DNA of 13,461 bases, taken from an uncultured Collinsella sp. (GTDB taxonomy: Bacteria; Actinomycetota; Coriobacteriia; Coriobacteriales; Coriobacteriaceae). Made by a program: the position numbers and the translations under genes. Shown here in pieces: positions 7,253 through 13,461 of this stretch. The DNA lies in contig URGG01000053.1 of NCBI GenBank assembly GCA_900547345.1, positions 1-13,461 on the forward strand, in the 5' to 3' direction. The notes under the pieces are model-generated. The model was given only the letters and a program-made list of their open reading frames with translations, did no database searches and had not been told where the DNA came from. Position 1 is the first letter of the stretch; each line of letters starts with the position of its first letter.

Positions 7253-7290
7253 GTGATGCGGAGGAGCTGACTGTGAAGGCCTCTCCGTCC

Positions 7291-7977
7291 CTACAAATAA
7301 ATCCCCTCACCGAGCTGCTTGTGGAACTCGGCGTGATGGTCGCGTGCCCAGGTAAAGAGCGCCTGGTCAAAGTCGGTACGCGTGGCCGGGACGCCAAAGA
7401 CGCCGGCAACTTCGACGCGTATAAACTCCAGTGCCGGCAGCTTGTTGATGGCAGTGAGGGCAAACGGGGACGAGGGCTCCTCGAACAGATAGCGGCTGCC
7501 TTGCAGCGCGTCGCAACTGGTGCACGTGTTGCCGAGCGACGGGGCTTTGGAGGCTCGCGCGCCTACGGGCTTGTAGCCGCAGCGCTTATGAAGGTAGTCG
7601 CGGATCTCGCCCGGCACGCAGCCAAGAGCGGGCACGATGGCGAGTGCGTTGGCGTTGGCCGTGTCGATGGCAATGTGCCCGGCTTCGTTGGGCGCGTGCG
7701 CGATGGCGATGCTCTCGTCGTTATCGGCTCGATAGGGAATGCCGAAGGCCGCGACCGAGGTCTCTTTGTGACACTTCCAGCACTCGCGCTTGCCCAGTAC
7801 TAGATATATATACGGCGCAGAGGGGTCGGATCGGTCAATACCGGGCAGCCACTCGGCAAAGGGCTCGGGGTTGACGCCGCTGGGTACATACCAGATTTTC
7901 TTGGTCCGGTCCCATTTGGCGCCCAACGCCTTGGCTTCTTCTTTGTGCGAAAAGGGAACATCGAGCTCGGTGCGCAT
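7291..7977 (-). CDS. DUF5710 domain protein with two CxxC zinc-binding pairs
   Basis: The protein has 228 residues. Residues 1-45 match the DUF5710 pattern: LDVPFSHKEEAKALGAKWD at 5-23, then KIWYVPSGVNPEPFAEWLP at 27-45. This small module occurs alone or beside primase and helicase domains and is suspected to bind nucleic acid. A CWKC pair (66-69) and a CTSC pair (152-155) probably share one zinc ion. Tryptophan- and histidine-rich helical sequence closes the C-terminus (WARDHHAEFHKQL). ATG 7977 is preferred over longer in-frame starts because AAGGAG sits 5 bases upstream and DUF5710 begins right there. The gene converges on the zinc-ribbon gene and is followed upstream by the tRNA-Val unit. 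No enzymatic motif is seen; molecular function is unknown. Confidence 0.8.
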   Translation of the reverse strand: MRTELDVPFSHKEEAKALGAKWDRTKKIWYVPSGVNPEPFAEWLPGIDRSDPSAPYIYLVLGKRECWKCHKETSVAAFGIPYRADNDESIAIAHAPNEAGHIAIDTANANALAIVPALGCVPGEIRDYLHKRCGYKPVGARASKAPSLGNTCTSCDALQGSRYLFEEPSSPFALTAINKLPALEFIRVEVAGVFGVPATRTDFDQALFTWARDHHAEFHKQLGEGIYL

Positions 7978-8074
7978 GGTGGCTCCTTGGTGCTGCAGGT
8001 GTAAGTGGCTCAAGGATACCGCAGGGCGCAGACATCGTGGCGTTTTGCCGAGAAGCTGTGGTGCGGACTGATTG

Positions 8075-8096
8075 GTTATACCGATGGATAGATCGG
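8075..8096 (-). promoter_or_regulatory. Weak candidate promoter/operator for the DUF5710 gene
   Basis: On the minus strand, TATAAC (8080-8075) could be a -10, giving a leader of about 90 bases to the ATG at 7977. Just upstream, CCGAT (8081-8085) and ATCGG (8092-8096) form a perfect 5-bp inverted repeat with a 6-base spacer, where a repressor could compete with RNA polymerase. No convincing -35 is present, so this is tentative. Confidence 0.25.
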
Positions 8097-8156
8097 CAAG
8101 TAGATGGTCGGCTTTTGGCCAGTTGGGCGGTTGGAGCTGCCAGCGGATTTGGCGAC

Positions 8157-8194
8157 ATAAAACAAAACAGCCCAGAGGGCATAGCCTCTGAGCT
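8157..8194 (-). terminator. Rho-independent terminator of tRNA-Val
   Basis: On the minus strand, AGCTCAGAGG (8194-8185) pairs with CCTCTGGGCT (8178-8169). The 10-bp stem has one G-U pair and the loop has 6 bases. It is followed by a U-rich tract (8168-8157, two runs of four T). It begins 10 bases after the encoded CCA end of the tRNA. Confidence 0.9.
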
Positions 8195-8203
8195 GCGAAC
8201 ATT

Positions 8204-8278
8204 TGGTGGGCGTTAGAAGATTTGAACTTCTGACCTCTTCCGTGTCAGGGAAGCGCTCTCCCCCTGAGCTAAACGCCC
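8204..8278 (-). tRNA. tRNA-Val (anticodon GAC), CCA encoded
   Basis: The 75-base minus-strand sequence folds into a full cloverleaf. The acceptor stem is GGGCGTT/AACGCCC and the D stem is GCTC/GAGC. The anticodon stem CTTCC/GGAAG carries a 7-base loop CTGACAC, with anticodon GAC at 8246-8244. The variable loop is AGGTC and the T stem AGAAG/CTTCT has loop TTCAAAT. The discriminator is A, followed by an encoded CCA at 8206-8204. All stems are fully paired. The gene reads GUC and GUU valine codons. It is a single-gene transcription unit between its own promoter and terminator. Its 3' end faces the accessory-looking block on the left. Confidence 0.97.
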
Positions 8279-8307
8279 GATCAAGGGTGCGCAAGCGCGC
8301 AAGGGAT

Positions 8308-8352
8308 AATATAACGGAGCCTGAACTCGGTGGCAAGAACATTTTTAAAAAT
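8308..8352 (-). promoter_or_regulatory. tRNA-Val promoter with UP-like AT-rich palindrome
   Basis: On the minus strand, TTGCCA (8336-8331) and TATATT (8313-8308) are spaced by exactly 17 bases, close to the sigma-70 (housekeeping) consensus. Transcription would start near 8301, giving a leader of about 22 bases to the tRNA. The perfect 12-bp palindrome ATTTTTAAAAAT (8341-8352) lies just upstream of the -35, where an UP element that boosts stable-RNA promoters would sit. Confidence 0.75.
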
Positions 8353-8567
8353 CGCTTACATTGTGGAATTCGGGGGCTTCGTCATATCCATTTTAAAAGA
8401 GCCTGCTGCCGCGATTTGGCTGTCGCATAATGCAAGGCCATTGCGGTATCGAGCTATGGAAAGACACCTGCGGAATTGTCCTACCGATAAGCGGACAAGC
8501 CTCCAGCTGGTGACTTCGCCGTGGTAAGGTAAGCCGAATTGTTTCCAGGCTGTTTCGGGGGAGTGGA
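8353..8567 (+). other. Leader/intergenic region upstream of the EamA transporter gene
   Basis: No protein gene is supported here. A weak promoter pair is TTGTGG (8361-8366) and CATATC (8383-8388), 16 bases apart. If it is used, the leader would be about 170 bases. Within it, TTGTCC (8476-8481) and GGACAA (8493-8498) form a perfect 6-bp stem with an 11-base loop. The palindrome CCAGCTGG lies at 8503-8510. The stretch does not match any riboswitch or T-box consensus that I know. Confidence 0.35.
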
Positions 8568-9590
8568 ATGAGCAAAGAGTGTGTCGAGCAGGTCGAAGGC
8601 GCAGGGGCTTCGGTGCCGATGACCGATATATCGAACATTGATGTGCCCGAGGGCACCGACGAGCTCAGCCGCAACACCCGTCGCGCCTGGCGCGAGCGCC
8701 TTAACGATGCGTCGTCGCGCAAGATGATCACGGGCGTCTTGGCTACGCTGGTGGGCGGTTCGTTTTGGGGCTTCTCGGGCACCAGCGCGAGCTTTCTGTT
8801 CGATACCTACCACGTCGACACCTTGTGGCTTATGAGCGTGCGTCAGATTCTCGCCGGTCTACTCTTTATGGCCGTGGTTGTTACGCGCGACCGCGAGCGC
8901 CTGGTCAAGCTCTGGACCACACCCGCCGATCGCAAGCAGCTGCTGCTCTTTACCGCTTTTGGCCTGCTGTTCAACCAGTTTTGCTATCTTTCGGCCGTGC
9001 GCCTGACGAACGCCGGAACCGCGACGGTGCTCCAGTGCCTGCAGCTCGTTATCATCATGGGCTACACCTGCGTGATCGATCGCCGCATGCCGCGTACTCG
9101 CGAAGTCATCGGCATTGGCCTGGCTCTGGGTGGAACCTTTTTAATCGCCACCGGCGGCGACCCCACCAGCCTGAATATCTCGCCGCTTGGCCTGGCAGCA
9201 GGTCTTATGTGTGCGGTCAGCGCCGCGTGTATGGCGGTGATTCCCGCCAAGATCCTGCCCGAATACGGCAGCCCCATCGTCACGGGCTCGGCAATGCTCA
9301 CGGCGGGCGTGGTCTCGTGCGTCTTCGTGCAGCCCTGGGCGCATGTGCCGGCACTCGACGCTGCCGGCGTCGAGGCGCTCGCGGTGTTTGTGGTCGTGGG
9401 CTCGTTTTTGGCGTACATGCTCTATATGCAGGGCGTTAAGGACATCGGCTCGGTGCGCGCGAGCCTCATCGGAACTGTGGAGCCGGTTTCGGCGACCATC
9501 ACCAGCGCCGTTATGCTGGGCACGGTGTTTTTGCCGACCGACCTTATCGGCTTTGTCATGATCATCGTGATGATGTTCCTTACGGTGTAG
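8568..9590 (+). CDS. EamA/DMT-superfamily transporter
   Basis: This 340-residue integral membrane protein has two EamA halves, each of about five helices (residues about 52-195 and 205-340). The first half opens with ITGVLATLVGGSFWGFSGTSA, and its end shows LTNAGTATVLQCLQLVIIMGYT. The second half carries the family-typical VRASLIGTVEPVSATITSAVMLG. Members of this drug/metabolite transporter superfamily usually export amino acids, metabolites or other small solutes across the cytoplasmic membrane. The substrate cannot be told from sequence. A 50-residue charged N-terminal extension without hydrophobic stretches should lie in the cytoplasm. The ATG at 8568 has GGGGGAG five bases upstream. The protein ends almost directly after its last helix, so the C-terminal tail is very short. 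The gene is flanked by the tRNA unit and the DUF4012-glmM pair and appears to be transcribed alone. Confidence 0.92.
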   Translation: MSKECVEQVEGAGASVPMTDISNIDVPEGTDELSRNTRRAWRERLNDASSRKMITGVLATLVGGSFWGFSGTSASFLFDTYHVDTLWLMSVRQILAGLLFMAVVVTRDRERLVKLWTTPADRKQLLLFTAFGLLFNQFCYLSAVRLTNAGTATVLQCLQLVIIMGYTCVIDRRMPRTREVIGIGLALGGTFLIATGGDPTSLNISPLGLAAGLMCAVSAACMAVIPAKILPEYGSPIVTGSAMLTAGVVSCVFVQPWAHVPALDAAGVEALAVFVVVGSFLAYMLYMQGVKDIGSVRASLIGTVEPVSATITSAVMLGTVFLPTDLIGFVMIIVMMFLTV

Positions 9591-9659
9591 CTAGCGCCGC
9601 CGCCAAGACAGAAAAGGTGTTGTGCCGCATTTTCGCCAATTGATGTCCGTGTCTGGAGT

Positions 9660-9688
9660 TTAGCTGTCGATGCTCAAAATGCCATAAA
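9660..9688 (+). promoter_or_regulatory. Candidate promoter of the DUF4012-glmM operon
   Basis: TTAGCT (9660-9665) and CATAAA (9683-9688) are spaced by 17 bases, in the AT-rich part of the 149-base gap after the EamA gene. Transcription would begin near 9695, about 45 bases before the DUF4012 start. Both hexamers are imperfect. No clear terminator is seen between the EamA stop and this site, so some read-through is possible. Confidence 0.35.
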
Positions 9689-9739
9689 CTAGCAACGTTA
9701 TGGACTTTTTCATTGCGACTCAATTGCGAGGATTTCTTT

Positions 9740-12070
9740 ATGGCTGGTAATCACTTTAAGGGCAGCGATAGCGGCCGTCCTGCAGTTCCGCCGCGTCCGA
9801 ACGGGGCTGGTAAGGCCGGCACGCCGGGCGGCGCTGGACAGGGCGGTTCCGGTAAGCGCGTGTCCCCGGGCGAGACGGCGATGTTTACCGCTCTGTACGA
9901 GCAGTCTCAAAAGGCAAAAAAGACCGGCCGTGCAAAAGGGAATGTCTTTGCGGGCGGTGCAACCTCCGCGTCGCAGCCGAGCGGGGCTCCTTCGGTGCCT
10001 GCGAACAACGCAGGTGCTGCCAACGCCGCGAATGCTGCCGGCAACGTTAATGCCGGCAAGGCCGCCAACAATACTCCTTCTGCCGGTGGCGCGGGGCTTA
10101 CGGGTAACCTTGGCACGATTTACACCGGCGCCTCCGAGACTGGCACGTTCGCCCGCCTGGATGATAGCGGTGCCGAGTTTGCGGGCTCGGGTTCCAAGGA
10201 AGATTATTACGATTTTGGCTTGAACTACGGTAGCGACGCTTCGTCGAGTTCGACCTCTGACGGTCTGGTCCGTCATCGCCATCGCAAGGGCGAGCGCAAA
10301 AAGCGTCACACCGGCGCCATTATTGCCGTTGTAGTCGCGGTGCTTCTCGTTGCGCTTGGCGCAAGCGGCTTTATGCTGCTTAACTCGGCAAAGACCGTAA
10401 AGAGCGAAGCGAAGGAGGCTGTCGAGATCGTCGGTGGCCTTAAGGACAAGGTCACGTCGGGCGATTTTTCGACGCTGCCTGACGACGCGAAGAAGATCGA
10501 TGAGCTCTGCGACAGCATGAAGGCGGAGACCTCGAGCCCGCTGTGGACGGCGGCATCGTTTATCCCGGTGTATGGCAGTGACATCAACGCAGCCCGCACC
10601 ATGATCGACGCCCTGTCCGATGTCTCGAGCAACGCGCTGGTTTCCATGGCCGACAACCTTTCGCAGGCCACGCCCGGCAAGCTGTTCCAGGACGGCATGA
10701 TTAACGTGTCCGCGCTGCAGGCGGTCGCCGATTCGCTTTCCAGCAGCTCGAAGGTGTTCAAGAGCGCCAACGAGAAGGTCCAGGGCATTGGCGATACTCA
10801 TATTTCCCAGGTGACCGAGCTGGTCGATAAGGCCAAGGACGGCTTTGCCACCCTCAACGGTGCGGTTGACGCGGCGGAGAAGGTCGCCCCCGTCCTTCCC
10901 CAGATGCTCGGCGCCAACGGCCAGACGCGTCATTATCTTGTGCTCGCGATGAGCAACGTCGAGATCCGCGCCTGCGGCGGTTTCCCCGGTTCTCGCGGCG
11001 TGATGTCGGTGACTGACGGTAAGCTCGAACTGGGCGATTTTGTCAAAGTCGACATGATGAAAGAGCCTTTGAGCCCGCTTCCCATCACCGATGAAGAGGC
11101 AAACTTGTTCACGACCGGATGGGGCCTGACCGGATTCAACACGCTCGGATACACGATGGGCGACGTTACGATGACGCCTGATTATCCGCGTGCGGCTCAG
11201 CTTGTCAGCGATATGCAGAAGGCCATTGTCGGAGATGACATCGACGGCGTATTTGCAGTCGATCCGGTATTTTTGCAGTATATGCTCGGCGTTGTAGGTG
11301 GCACACAGCTTCCTGACGGCACCGTCGTTGATGGAAGCAACGCTGCAAAGGTGCTGCTGCACGATATTTATTGGAATTACCCGGTAGAGGAACAGGACGC
11401 CATTTTTGCGGCGGTTGCCGGATCAGCTTTTAACAAGATTGTGGACGAACTGGGCTCCAGCGATATTACTAAGATTGCTGCCGCCATCGAAAAGGGCGCT
11501 TCCGAGGGTCGCATCCTCATGTATTCGAGAAATGATGACGAGGAAAAGGCCGCGAAGGCTCTTGGAATATCGGGCGCTCTCCAAACCGATACGTCGGAGG
11601 CTCCGATCTTGGGCGTCTATGTGAACAACTACAGCTATTCAAAGATGGATTGGTTCCTCGATAAGCGAGTCACCATCGATTCTTCGGTTGAAAATGCCGA
11701 TGGCTCGACGACGTATCGAGTGACCACCTCGCTCAAGAACACGATGACCCCCCAGGAGAAGGCCGAGATGCCTGGTTATTTCCAGGGCCATAACGGCATT
11801 AGCCAGGATATTGACGATGAGGTGCTGAGGCTTTATCTCTATGCTCCTGCGGGAGGCAGCATTTCGGATATTAAGACTTCGGGCTCCGGTTCTATCGAGA
11901 TGAACGAAGCGACGCACGATGGCTTGAAGGTTGCATGGGGCGGTGTCCACATGCTTCTTGGACAAGACATAAAGGTCGAGTATACGGTCACGACTTCGAA
12001 GGACTCTGGGCACAAAGAGCTTAAGGTTCGTACCACGCCAACCGCTCAAACGTTCGAACAGGATAAGTAA
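9740..12070 (+). CDS. DUF4012 membrane-anchored envelope protein
   Basis: The protein has 776 residues. Residues 1-177 are low complexity, rich in Gly, Ala, Asn, Ser and Pro, with an Ala/Asn tract at 89-112. A basic cluster (RHRHRKGERKKRH, 178-190) precedes one membrane helix (about 192-214). This gives an inside N-terminus and an extracellular C-terminal part. The outside part starts with helical, coiled-coil-like sequence (about 218-390). DUF4012 follows, recognised by YLVLAMSNVEIRACGGFPGS (from about 398) and the following MSVTDGKLELGDF. The family often lies near polysaccharide and envelope genes in actinobacteria; its biochemical role is not established. ATG 9740 has GAGGA seven bases upstream. 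The stop is 3 bases before glmM, so co-transcription and translational coupling are likely. A role in coordinating surface polysaccharide or wall assembly is inferred. Confidence 0.85.
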   Translation: MAGNHFKGSDSGRPAVPPRPNGAGKAGTPGGAGQGGSGKRVSPGETAMFTALYEQSQKAKKTGRAKGNVFAGGATSASQPSGAPSVPANNAGAANAANAAGNVNAGKAANNTPSAGGAGLTGNLGTIYTGASETGTFARLDDSGAEFAGSGSKEDYYDFGLNYGSDASSSSTSDGLVRHRHRKGERKKRHTGAIIAVVVAVLLVALGASGFMLLNSAKTVKSEAKEAVEIVGGLKDKVTSGDFSTLPDDAKKIDELCDSMKAETSSPLWTAASFIPVYGSDINAARTMIDALSDVSSNALVSMADNLSQATPGKLFQDGMINVSALQAVADSLSSSSKVFKSANEKVQGIGDTHISQVTELVDKAKDGFATLNGAVDAAEKVAPVLPQMLGANGQTRHYLVLAMSNVEIRACGGFPGSRGVMSVTDGKLELGDFVKVDMMKEPLSPLPITDEEANLFTTGWGLTGFNTLGYTMGDVTMTPDYPRAAQLVSDMQKAIVGDDIDGVFAVDPVFLQYMLGVVGGTQLPDGTVVDGSNAAKVLLHDIYWNYPVEEQDAIFAAVAGSAFNKIVDELGSSDITKIAAAIEKGASEGRILMYSRNDDEEKAAKALGISGALQTDTSEAPILGVYVNNYSYSKMDWFLDKRVTIDSSVENADGSTTYRVTTSLKNTMTPQEKAEMPGYFQGHNGISQDIDDEVLRLYLYAPAGGSISDIKTSGSGSIEMNEATHDGLKVAWGGVHMLLGQDIKVEYTVTTSKDSGHKELKVRTTPTAQTFEQDK

Positions 12071-12073
12071 GAT

Positions 12074-13405
12074 ATGAAGTACTTTGGCACCGACGGCTTT
12101 CGCGGTGAGGCCAACGTTGGGCTGACGGTAGAGCACGCTTATAAGATTGGCCGTTTTGTGGGCTGGTATTACGGCGCCAACCGCGAGCGCAAGGCGCGCG
12201 TCATCGTGGGCAAGGACACACGTCGCTCGAGTTATATGTTCGAGGCGGCGCTGGTGAGCGGTCTGGTCGCGAGCGGTGCGGACGCCTATATGCTGCACGT
12301 GATCCCGACGCCGGGCGTGGCACATCAGACCGTGGAGGGCTGCTTCGATTGCGGCATCATGATCAGCGCGAGCCACAACCCGTTTTGCGATAACGGCATT
12401 AAGCTCGTCAATAGCGACGGTTTTAAGATGGACGAGGACGTACTGGAGCTCATCGAGGACTACATCGATGGCAAGAGCGAAGTTCCGTTGGCCACGGGCA
12501 ACCACATCGGTGCCACGGTGGACTACATGCAGGGCCGCAACCGCTACATTGCTTCGCTCATTGCAAGTGCGAACTTTTCGCTGCAGGGCGTCAAGATCGG
12601 TATCGACTGCGCCAACGGCTCGGCTTCCTCGGTGGCCAAGCCGGTGTTCGACGCGCTGGGCGCCGACGTGCGCGTGATCAATGCCGCGCCCGATGGCTTT
12701 AACATCAACGTCGACTGCGGCTCCACGCATATGGAGCGTCTGCAGCGCCATGTGGTGGAGCAGGGCCTGGACGTGGGCTTTGCCTACGACGGCGATGCCG
12801 ACCGCTGCCTGGCCGTGGACGAGCGCGGGCGCGTGGTCGACGGCGACCAGATCCTGTACGTGTGCGGCGTGTATCTGAACAAGCACGGGCGCCTCTCGGG
12901 CGGTACCGTGGTGCCAACGATTGCCAGTAACTTTGGCCTTGTCAAGTCGCTGGAGCTTGCCGGCCTGAGCGCCGTGACCAGCGGCGTGGGCGACCGTCAC
13001 GTGTATGCCAAGATGCGCGAGGGCGGCTACAGCCTGGGCGGCGAGCAGACGGGCCATACGATCTTTGGCGATATCGAGCGCACGGGCGACGGCATTATGA
13101 CTTCGCTGCGCGTGATGGAAGTGATTTGTGCCGAGCGCGAGACGCTCTCGCAGCTCACGGCTCCGTGCAAGCTGCTGCCGCAGGCGCAGGTGGCCGTGCA
13201 CGTGGCGGACAAGGACGCCGCGCTCGAGAATATGGGCGTGCAGAACGCCATCGCCGAGGCCGAGGTTGCGCTGGCAGGCGAGGGCCGCGTGCTCGTGCGC
13301 AAGAGCGGAACCGAGTCGGTTATCCGCGTGCTGGCCGAGGCGCCCGACCAAGCATCCGCCGATGCCGCCATGAAGCGCATCGCCGCCGCGCTGGAAGCTC
13401 TGTAA
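12074..13405 (+). CDS. glmM: Phosphoglucosamine mutase
   Basis: GlmM interconverts glucosamine-6-phosphate and glucosamine-1-phosphate. This is the step before UDP-GlcNAc, the precursor of peptidoglycan and many surface glycans; it acts in the cytoplasm. The protein has 443 residues, the normal family length. All four alpha-D-phosphohexomutase signatures are present in order. These are the N-terminal GTDGFRGEAN (residues 5-14), the phosphoserine loop ISASHNP with Ser100, the Mg-binding DGDADR (239-244), and the sugar-specificity loop GGEQTGH (322-328). The C-terminal phosphate loop is RKSGTES (409-415). GGEQ favours GlmM over phosphomannomutases, which usually have GGE-xSGH variants with other flanks. 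In the phosphate loop K410 and S415 replace residues that are often Pro or Ala. An AGGA lies 10 bases before the ATG, inside the end of the DUF4012 gene, which supports coupling. Confidence 0.96.
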   Translation: MKYFGTDGFRGEANVGLTVEHAYKIGRFVGWYYGANRERKARVIVGKDTRRSSYMFEAALVSGLVASGADAYMLHVIPTPGVAHQTVEGCFDCGIMISASHNPFCDNGIKLVNSDGFKMDEDVLELIEDYIDGKSEVPLATGNHIGATVDYMQGRNRYIASLIASANFSLQGVKIGIDCANGSASSVAKPVFDALGADVRVINAAPDGFNINVDCGSTHMERLQRHVVEQGLDVGFAYDGDADRCLAVDERGRVVDGDQILYVCGVYLNKHGRLSGGTVVPTIASNFGLVKSLELAGLSAVTSGVGDRHVYAKMREGGYSLGGEQTGHTIFGDIERTGDGIMTSLRVMEVICAERETLSQLTAPCKLLPQAQVAVHVADKDAALENMGVQNAIAEAEVALAGEGRVLVRKSGTESVIRVLAEAPDQASADAAMKRIAAALEAL

Positions 13406-13461
13406 GGTAGTCATTGGGGACGTTCTTAAACAACTAGGTGGAAAGGGGGCGCCGCGGATTG
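13406..13461. other. Short non-coding right edge
   Basis: The 56 bases after glmM contain no start of a gene that I can support. No hairpin followed by T-run is visible, so no terminator can be called. The stretch CATTGGGGACGTTCTTAAAC begins at 13413. It resembles GGGGAC-containing sequence often seen in REP-type repeats, but this is only a resemblance. Confidence 0.4.

Noticed and set aside
7060..7803. Plus-strand open frame of 247 codons across the zinc-ribbon and DUF5710 genes
   Set aside because: It overlaps two better supported genes in other frames, has no ribosome binding site and shows no recognisable domain.
7978..8202. Longer N-terminus for the DUF5710 protein
   Set aside because: The frame is open upstream, but the DUF5710 domain begins right at ATG 7977, which has an AAGGAG site. 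The upstream residues resemble no domain and run up to the tRNA terminator.
8204..8278. Integrative element attachment site at the tRNA 3' end
   Set aside because: No second copy of the tRNA 3' end and no integrase gene were seen in the window. It remains only a possibility outside it.
8341..8352. ATTTTTAAAAAT as a terminator
   Set aside because: It has no GC stem. Its place just upstream of the tRNA -35 fits an UP-like element better.
8461..8560. T-box, ZTP, guanidine or fluoride riboswitch upstream of the EamA gene
   Set aside because: The conserved core motifs of these classes, as far as I can recall them, are not present.
9710..11362. Minus-strand open frame of 550 codons opposite the DUF4012 gene
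   Set aside because: It is an antisense shadow with no family motif. The plus strand has the membrane helix, the DUF4012 motif and a good ribosome binding site.
11639..13414. Minus-strand open frame of 591 codons opposite glmM
   Set aside because: It is an antisense shadow; the plus strand carries all four phosphohexomutase signatures.

Overview
The window looks like a chromosomal segment of a high-GC actinobacterium, most likely a Coriobacteriia gut commensal close to Collinsella. This is inferred from the GC-rich, strongly codon-biased genes, the strong GGAG-type ribosome binding sites, the DUF4012 membrane protein next to glmM, and the general protein character. No taxonomic marker was searched.

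Layout, left to right. (1) Positions 1-2987, minus strand: a nearly complete PreP-like M16C zinc metallopeptidase, cut a few residues before its C-terminus by the window edge. (2) Positions 2988-3488: a 500-base divergent control region. It holds two clusters of GAGAGATA-type repeats, a near-central 17-bp palindrome and an AT-rich promoter. (3) Positions 3489-4955, plus strand: a regulator with an AlbA_2 (Schlafen-type) domain, a GHKL ATPase-like domain and a winged helix. (4) Positions 5056-7977: an accessory-looking block of single genes. These are an unrecognised 163-aa protein (minus), an HNH_2 nuclease with an unassigned N-terminal region (plus), a 94-aa zinc-ribbon protein (plus), and a DUF5710 protein with two CxxC pairs (minus). 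(5) Positions 8169-8352: a tRNA-Val(GAC) gene on the minus strand with a clear promoter, an AT-rich UP-like palindrome and a strong intrinsic terminator. (6) Positions 8568-9590: an EamA/DMT-family 10-helix transporter. (7) Positions 9740-13405: a DUF4012 membrane-anchored protein whose stop codon lies 3 bases before the start of glmM (phosphoglucosamine mutase). These two form a likely cell-envelope operon.

How the parts may work together. The DUF4012-GlmM pair joins synthesis of glucosamine-1-phosphate, a UDP-GlcNAc precursor, to a surface-exposed protein of a family often found with envelope polysaccharide genes. The AlbA_2 gene looks self-regulated: its own upstream DNA carries at least eight full-length copies of a short GAGAGAT motif plus shorter variants, on both sides of its predicted promoter. 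The HNH_2 nuclease and its divergently transcribed, unrecognised neighbour share a 215-base control region and could be a small defence unit, but nothing in the sequence proves this. No integrase, transposase gene, CRISPR array or rRNA is visible.

The best candidate for something undescribed is the AlbA_2 regulator with its repeat-flanked promoter. The HNH_2 nuclease with its orphan neighbour comes second.
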